In this document: positions 61,112 to 64,000 of the stretch, one piece after another
How the letters are laid out: every line of letters starts with the position of its first letter
How positions within the stretch are numbered: the first letter of the stretch is position 1
DNA from: Promethearchaeota archaeon
GTDB lineage: Archaea > Asgardarchaeota > Lokiarchaeia > Sigyniarchaeales > Promethearchaeaceae
DNA length: 64,000 nucleotides
Assembly (NCBI GenBank): GCA_016933055.1
Contig: JAFGBS010000001.1
Location: forward strand, 186,001-250,000
Direction: 5' to 3'
The notes under the pieces: generated by a model
The model's input: the letters and a program-made list of their open reading frames with translations, nothing else
The model's database searches: none
What the model was told of the DNA's origin: nothing
Translations under genes and position numbers: made by a program

Positions 61112-62571
61112 TATTTTCCCTCCTCCTTAGTTATTCCTACATCTACATTTTGAAATCTTGCCATTCCTACACCATGTGCAACGTACATAACTTGTCCAGG
61201 TTGTCCCTTTCCGCAATTGGGAGTCCCCCAGATTCTCCAATCATCTTTTGTATGAGCGTCCATTGCATTCCAGAATTCAGGTGTTATTCCTGCATAGGTA
61301 GGGTTTTTGAAAATCTGACCTATTTCTCCGTTTACTATCTCCCATGCTATCTCAGTTCCGAATTGAAAATTCAAACGTTTATCATCTATGCTCCAACTTT
61401 TATTTGTTGATAAGAGAATACCATATTTCGTATCTGCAATTAACTCATCCCGGTTCCAATCTCCGGGTTCAAGATTTATATTTACCATTCGGATTAATGG
61501 TAGGTGTTGTGCATTATCCGCTCGCATACCAGCAGAACTTCGTTCAAGCCCAAGAATAGCAGCTGTTTCTCGGGAACTTTGATATCCAACAAAAAGCCCC
61601 TCTTTAATGAGTTCTGTTCTTCTTGCAGACACGCCCTCATCATCATAACCGAATGTACCCAACCCCCCATGTAAAGTTGAATCAGCGGTTATATTTACCA
61701 AATCGCTACCATATTTCAATTTGCCAACCAAATCAGGGGTCATAAAAGAAGTTCCCGCATATGCAGCTTCCGTTCCTAATACTCGATCTAATTCCGTAGG
61801 ATGCCCACAACTTTCGTGAACTTGGAGCATTAATTGATTTCCATCCAGTAATAACGTCATTTTTCCGGATGGACATTGTTTGGCATCTAGAAGCTGGACA
61901 GCTTCATCTACAGATTTCTCTGAGAGATCTATTAAATTCAGTTTTTCAAAATATTCAAATCCTTGAGTGGAGTAGTCTCCTCGGAAGGATGCAGGAAGGG
62001 ATCTGGTTTGGGGCTGTTTTCCTCCCTCGGCAACTGTAACTGATATCCCCCCTCCGCAAAATGTGATTTGTTGGTTAATAAAAGCCCCCTCATTACTTGC
62101 GAATATTTTATCTTCTCGAAATGCTCTGTAATCTGATTGTGTCATCTTCACTTTATCGGATGCTTCTCGCATTCGTTTATCTGCTTCCATCAGAATAGAG
62201 ATTTTATCTTCAGTAGGGATGGAAAATGGATCTTTTTTAAAAGGAGTTATGTAGGTATCTTCCACTGCAGGTTCATCCACAAATCGAATAGGTTTTTTTC
62301 GAGTTTTTCCTGAAGCTTTTGCAATTCGTACGGATAATTTTGCTACTCGTTCAATTTCTGGGGTATTTAACAAATAGGAACCAGCAAAACCTAATCCGCC
62401 ATTAGCTATGGTTCGGATTCCAAACCCTGTTCTTGTAGTAAGGTTTAAAACATCGATATTCCCGCGTTTGATGGTGATATCTTCATCCATGATGGTTACA
62501 ATGCGTATATCCGCATAGCTTGCACCTTCACCGACACACACATCAATCGCTTTTTGTGTGAGATCTTTCAT
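61111..62571 (-). CDS. tldD: TldD-family zinc metalloprotease subunit
   Basis: The catalytic subunit of the TldD/TldE heterodimer. The zinc motif is HESCGH at H252-H257, followed by PTELDRVLGTEAAYAG, the signature of this family. The C-terminal part carries GTPNCGKGQPGQVMYV, giving the third ligand Cys. The N-terminal start CVGEGASYADIRIVTI is typical. At 486 residues it is full length. It overlaps the tldE start by one base and is upstream in the same transcript. It may be part of a protein quality-control or peptide-maturation system; no peptide precursor is visible here. Confidence 0.95.
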   Translation of the reverse strand: MKDLTQKAIDVCVGEGASYADIRIVTIMDEDITIKRGNIDVLNLTTRTGFGIRTIANGGLGFAGSYLLNTPEIERVAKLSVRIAKASGKTRKKPIRFVDEPAVEDTYITPFKKDPFSIPTEDKISILMEADKRMREASDKVKMTQSDYRAFREDKIFASNEGAFINQQITFCGGGISVTVAEGGKQPQTRSLPASFRGDYSTQGFEYFEKLNLIDLSEKSVDEAVQLLDAKQCPSGKMTLLLDGNQLMLQVHESCGHPTELDRVLGTEAAYAGTSFMTPDLVGKLKYGSDLVNITADSTLHGGLGTFGYDDEGVSARRTELIKEGLFVGYQSSRETAAILGLERSSAGMRADNAQHLPLIRMVNINLEPGDWNRDELIADTKYGILLSTNKSWSIDDKRLNFQFGTEIAWEIVNGEIGQIFKNPTYAGITPEFWNAMDAHTKDDWRIWGTPNCGKGQPGQVMYVAHGVGMARFQNVDVGITKEEGK

Positions 62572-62618
62572 ATTCTAAATGCAGTTTGTATCTTTATTTA
62601 CTTTTTGCTATAGAGAAT

Positions 62619-63722
62619 TTAGTTAATGGAAGAGAGACTTCCTACATGTCGATTTTTTCCATAATACATTAATTCGTACAGAACCGAGGATTTAAATTCT
62701 CTAATTCTATTGTCAATTTCTAAATTTAAAGTGGAATCCCCCAAAAATCGATGATAATAAGGTCTTTTGCCGACTTGTTTGAAGAAAAGATGCAAACTTG
62801 GCATTAATTGCAAAGACTGTAATACAATGTCTCGTTTCCTCTCCAATTTTAATTGAAATTTGATTTCTTCATCGTTATAAGAAAACACGAGAGTGTTATT
62901 GATAAATTTCTTGGTTTTTGAATGAATGATTGGTTCAGACCTTCGGATGGAAACTTTGGTATAATCATCTGCAATAACTCTATTTTTGTCAAACAATACA
63001 ATGAAAGGAGCATGATTTGTGTTGTATTCTATTCGGGGAACTAAATCACAAGCCAGTAGGATATAATCTCCTATGTGGGAACGACTCCAATACCAATGAT
63101 TAAACAAACTGCAGGGATCTTCATTTCCCCAATTATGATCATGATACCCTCGCCCGATCACTTGTTTAGGTACTCCATTCACCGTGATCTCACCCGATAC
63201 TGACCCGTAGGGTACTGAGGGAAACCATGCAAAATATTTTTCCGCGTTATTTTTTTGGAAATACAAATGTCCTGTTCCGGGTCGCCAAGAGATGGATTTA
63301 TTGACTAATTTCAAGCGTGCTTTAATGGATTTTGTATTTACATAGATTTCATACTCATTCAGATCACCCCGAAAATAATTCTGGTTTATCACTATATTGC
63401 ATCGGTCTGAAGAGGAAGCATAATTCTCCTTGGCTTTTCTTTCGAAGTAAAAATCTCGAATTCTTTTACCATTTGGATACCTATATTCGACTGCAATAAT
63501 GGGAAAAATGCGAAAATGAGTATCAAAAAACGGTTTTGGACCGAAAATAATGACGATAACTGACCCATCATCCAATTCTGCGTCAAAATACCACCACTCA
63601 AAATGCTTCCTATCAAGAGGTGTCCGTTGTCCGTCTTCCCATTTCTCAGGAATTCTTTGCATCCCTGCTTTGTCAAAATCCTCGTCGGTAGTTCCTAAAT
63701 AGACTCTATTCGAATTATCCAT
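62619..63722 (-). CDS. CrtC/AttH-like (lipocalin-type) protein
   Basis: A 367-residue protein resembling the CrtC/AttH fold, a pair of lipocalin-like beta-barrels found in carotenoid 1,2-hydratase and related proteins. I use the ATG at 63722. Motifs include HFEWWYFDAELDDGSVIVIIF at the first barrel and GYHDHNWGNEDP with FNHWYWSRSHIG in the second, both of the family pattern. Carotenoid hydratase activity is not implied: many members have other substrates. It lies 47 bases upstream of tldD on the same strand and may share its transcript. Confidence 0.78.
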   Translation of the reverse strand: MDNSNRVYLGTTDEDFDKAGMQRIPEKWEDGQRTPLDRKHFEWWYFDAELDDGSVIVIIFGPKPFFDTHFRIFPIIAVEYRYPNGKRIRDFYFERKAKENYASSSDRCNIVINQNYFRGDLNEYEIYVNTKSIKARLKLVNKSISWRPGTGHLYFQKNNAEKYFAWFPSVPYGSVSGEITVNGVPKQVIGRGYHDHNWGNEDPCSLFNHWYWSRSHIGDYILLACDLVPRIEYNTNHAPFIVLFDKNRVIADDYTKVSIRRSEPIIHSKTKKFINNTLVFSYNDEEIKFQLKLERKRDIVLQSLQLMPSLHLFFKQVGKRPYYHRFLGDSTLNLEIDNRIREFKSSVLYELMYYGKNRHVGSLSSIN

Positions 63723-63846
63723 ATGAACATCATTTTTACACAATTATATTACTCTTTTCACCACGGTTTTGGGAGAGTAAAAATTAGGTTTTTCTTCTTT
63801 GAGATCTCTCTAATACCTTGCAAGGTGAGATAAGTAACATAGATAA

Positions 63847-64000
63847 TTACAAAATTTTCGTTTTCTGGTTTTTTGGAGAGGGTGTTTTTATTACTAAAAT
63901 CTTAAACGGAGTAGAACTTTCATTGTATAATCGGTGTACTTTATTTTTAGGACTAAATACTAAATCATCCTTATTCATTTTCTGCATTTCTTCTCCAATT
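63847..64000 (-). CDS. Cupin-domain protein, N-terminus cut by window edge
   Basis: A frame open from the right edge runs through 51 codons to a TAA at 63849-63847. The visible C-terminal part (MQKMNKDDLVFSPKNKVHRL) has the second cupin motif G/D-x-x-x-x-P-x-x-x-x-H, followed by NESSTPFKILVIKTPSP, the typical last strand ending in the P. So a cupin is likely, with its first histidine motif outside the window. It is on the minus strand like the gene to its left, with a 124-base gap. The substrate is unknown. Confidence 0.7.
   Translation of the reverse strand, partial: IGEEMQKMNKDDLVFSPKNKVHRLYNESSTPFKILVIKTPSPKNQKTKIL

Noticed and set aside
1..64000. CRISPR arrays, insertion sequences, integrases, tRNA or rRNA genes
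   Set aside because: I looked for regularly spaced repeats, transposase motifs and tRNA arms in the intergenic spacers and found none.

Overview
This window looks like a chromosomal segment of an Asgard archaeon. The archaeal markers are uS13, uS4 and uS11 of the archaeal/eukaryotic type, replication factor C clamp-loader genes, a histone, DUF211, UPF0280 and a TrmB-type regulator. The eukaryote-like markers are three Ras-like small GTPases (one fused to a longin-like domain), a Roadblock/LC7-like protein, several longin-like proteins and a Lys-tailed histone. I cannot place it below Asgard level; a Heimdallarchaeia-like lineage is only a guess. The DNA is AT-rich and gene-dense. I saw no rRNA, tRNA, CRISPR array, insertion sequence or prophage.

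Layout. 1-3.4 kb: a truncated seven-helix membrane protein, two tiny paralogous proteins, a prenyl diphosphate synthase and a longin-like protein. 3.6-10.1 kb: alpha/beta hydrolase, MazG-like pyrophosphohydrolase, M20 peptidase, two large unknown proteins and a 7TM protein. 10.2-15.5 kb: the uS13-uS4-uS11 operon, an ADP-forming acyl-CoA synthetase subunit, a long disordered protein and small unknowns. 15.5-22.9 kb (mostly minus strand): purF, purC, a HAD phosphatase, DUF211, three unknowns, a small GTPase and a TrmB regulator. 23-26.3 kb: histone, membrane protein, unknown and pyruvate kinase. 26.3-35.2 kb (minus strand): ECF S-component, ABC ATPase with a zinc ribbon, a giant FtsX-like permease, three RFC genes and a GNAT. 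35.4-37.1 kb: exported phospholipase D-like protein. 37.1-42.8 kb (minus strand): a trafficking-like module of zinc ribbon, longin, DUF498, coiled-coil/winged-helix, longin-GTPase fusion, Roadblock protein and UPF0280. 42.8-47 kb: gamma-glutamyltransferase, TIM-barrel epimerase, SagB-like nitroreductase and RNase III. 47-64 kb: PAS hybrid histidine kinase, methyltransferase, longin-like protein, histidine phosphatase, sirtuin, degenerate GTPase, radical SAM protein, MarR/NmrA pair, 7TM protein, zinc ribbons, GNAT, DegT-like protein, TldE/TldD, CrtC/AttH-like protein and a truncated cupin.

The most interesting elements are the longin/GTPase/Roadblock module at 37.1-42.8 kb, a three-gene RFC set whose middle subunit has lost its ATPase motifs but kept the SRC arginine finger (as in eukaryotic RFC5), a GTPase-fold protein with broken G motifs beside a sirtuin, an archaeal RNase III with an altered metal ligand, a pair of very small tandem paralogues, and a shared linker/coiled-coil tail linking an orphan disordered protein to the GTPase fusion. 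All functional statements rest on motif recognition by eye; no database search was run.
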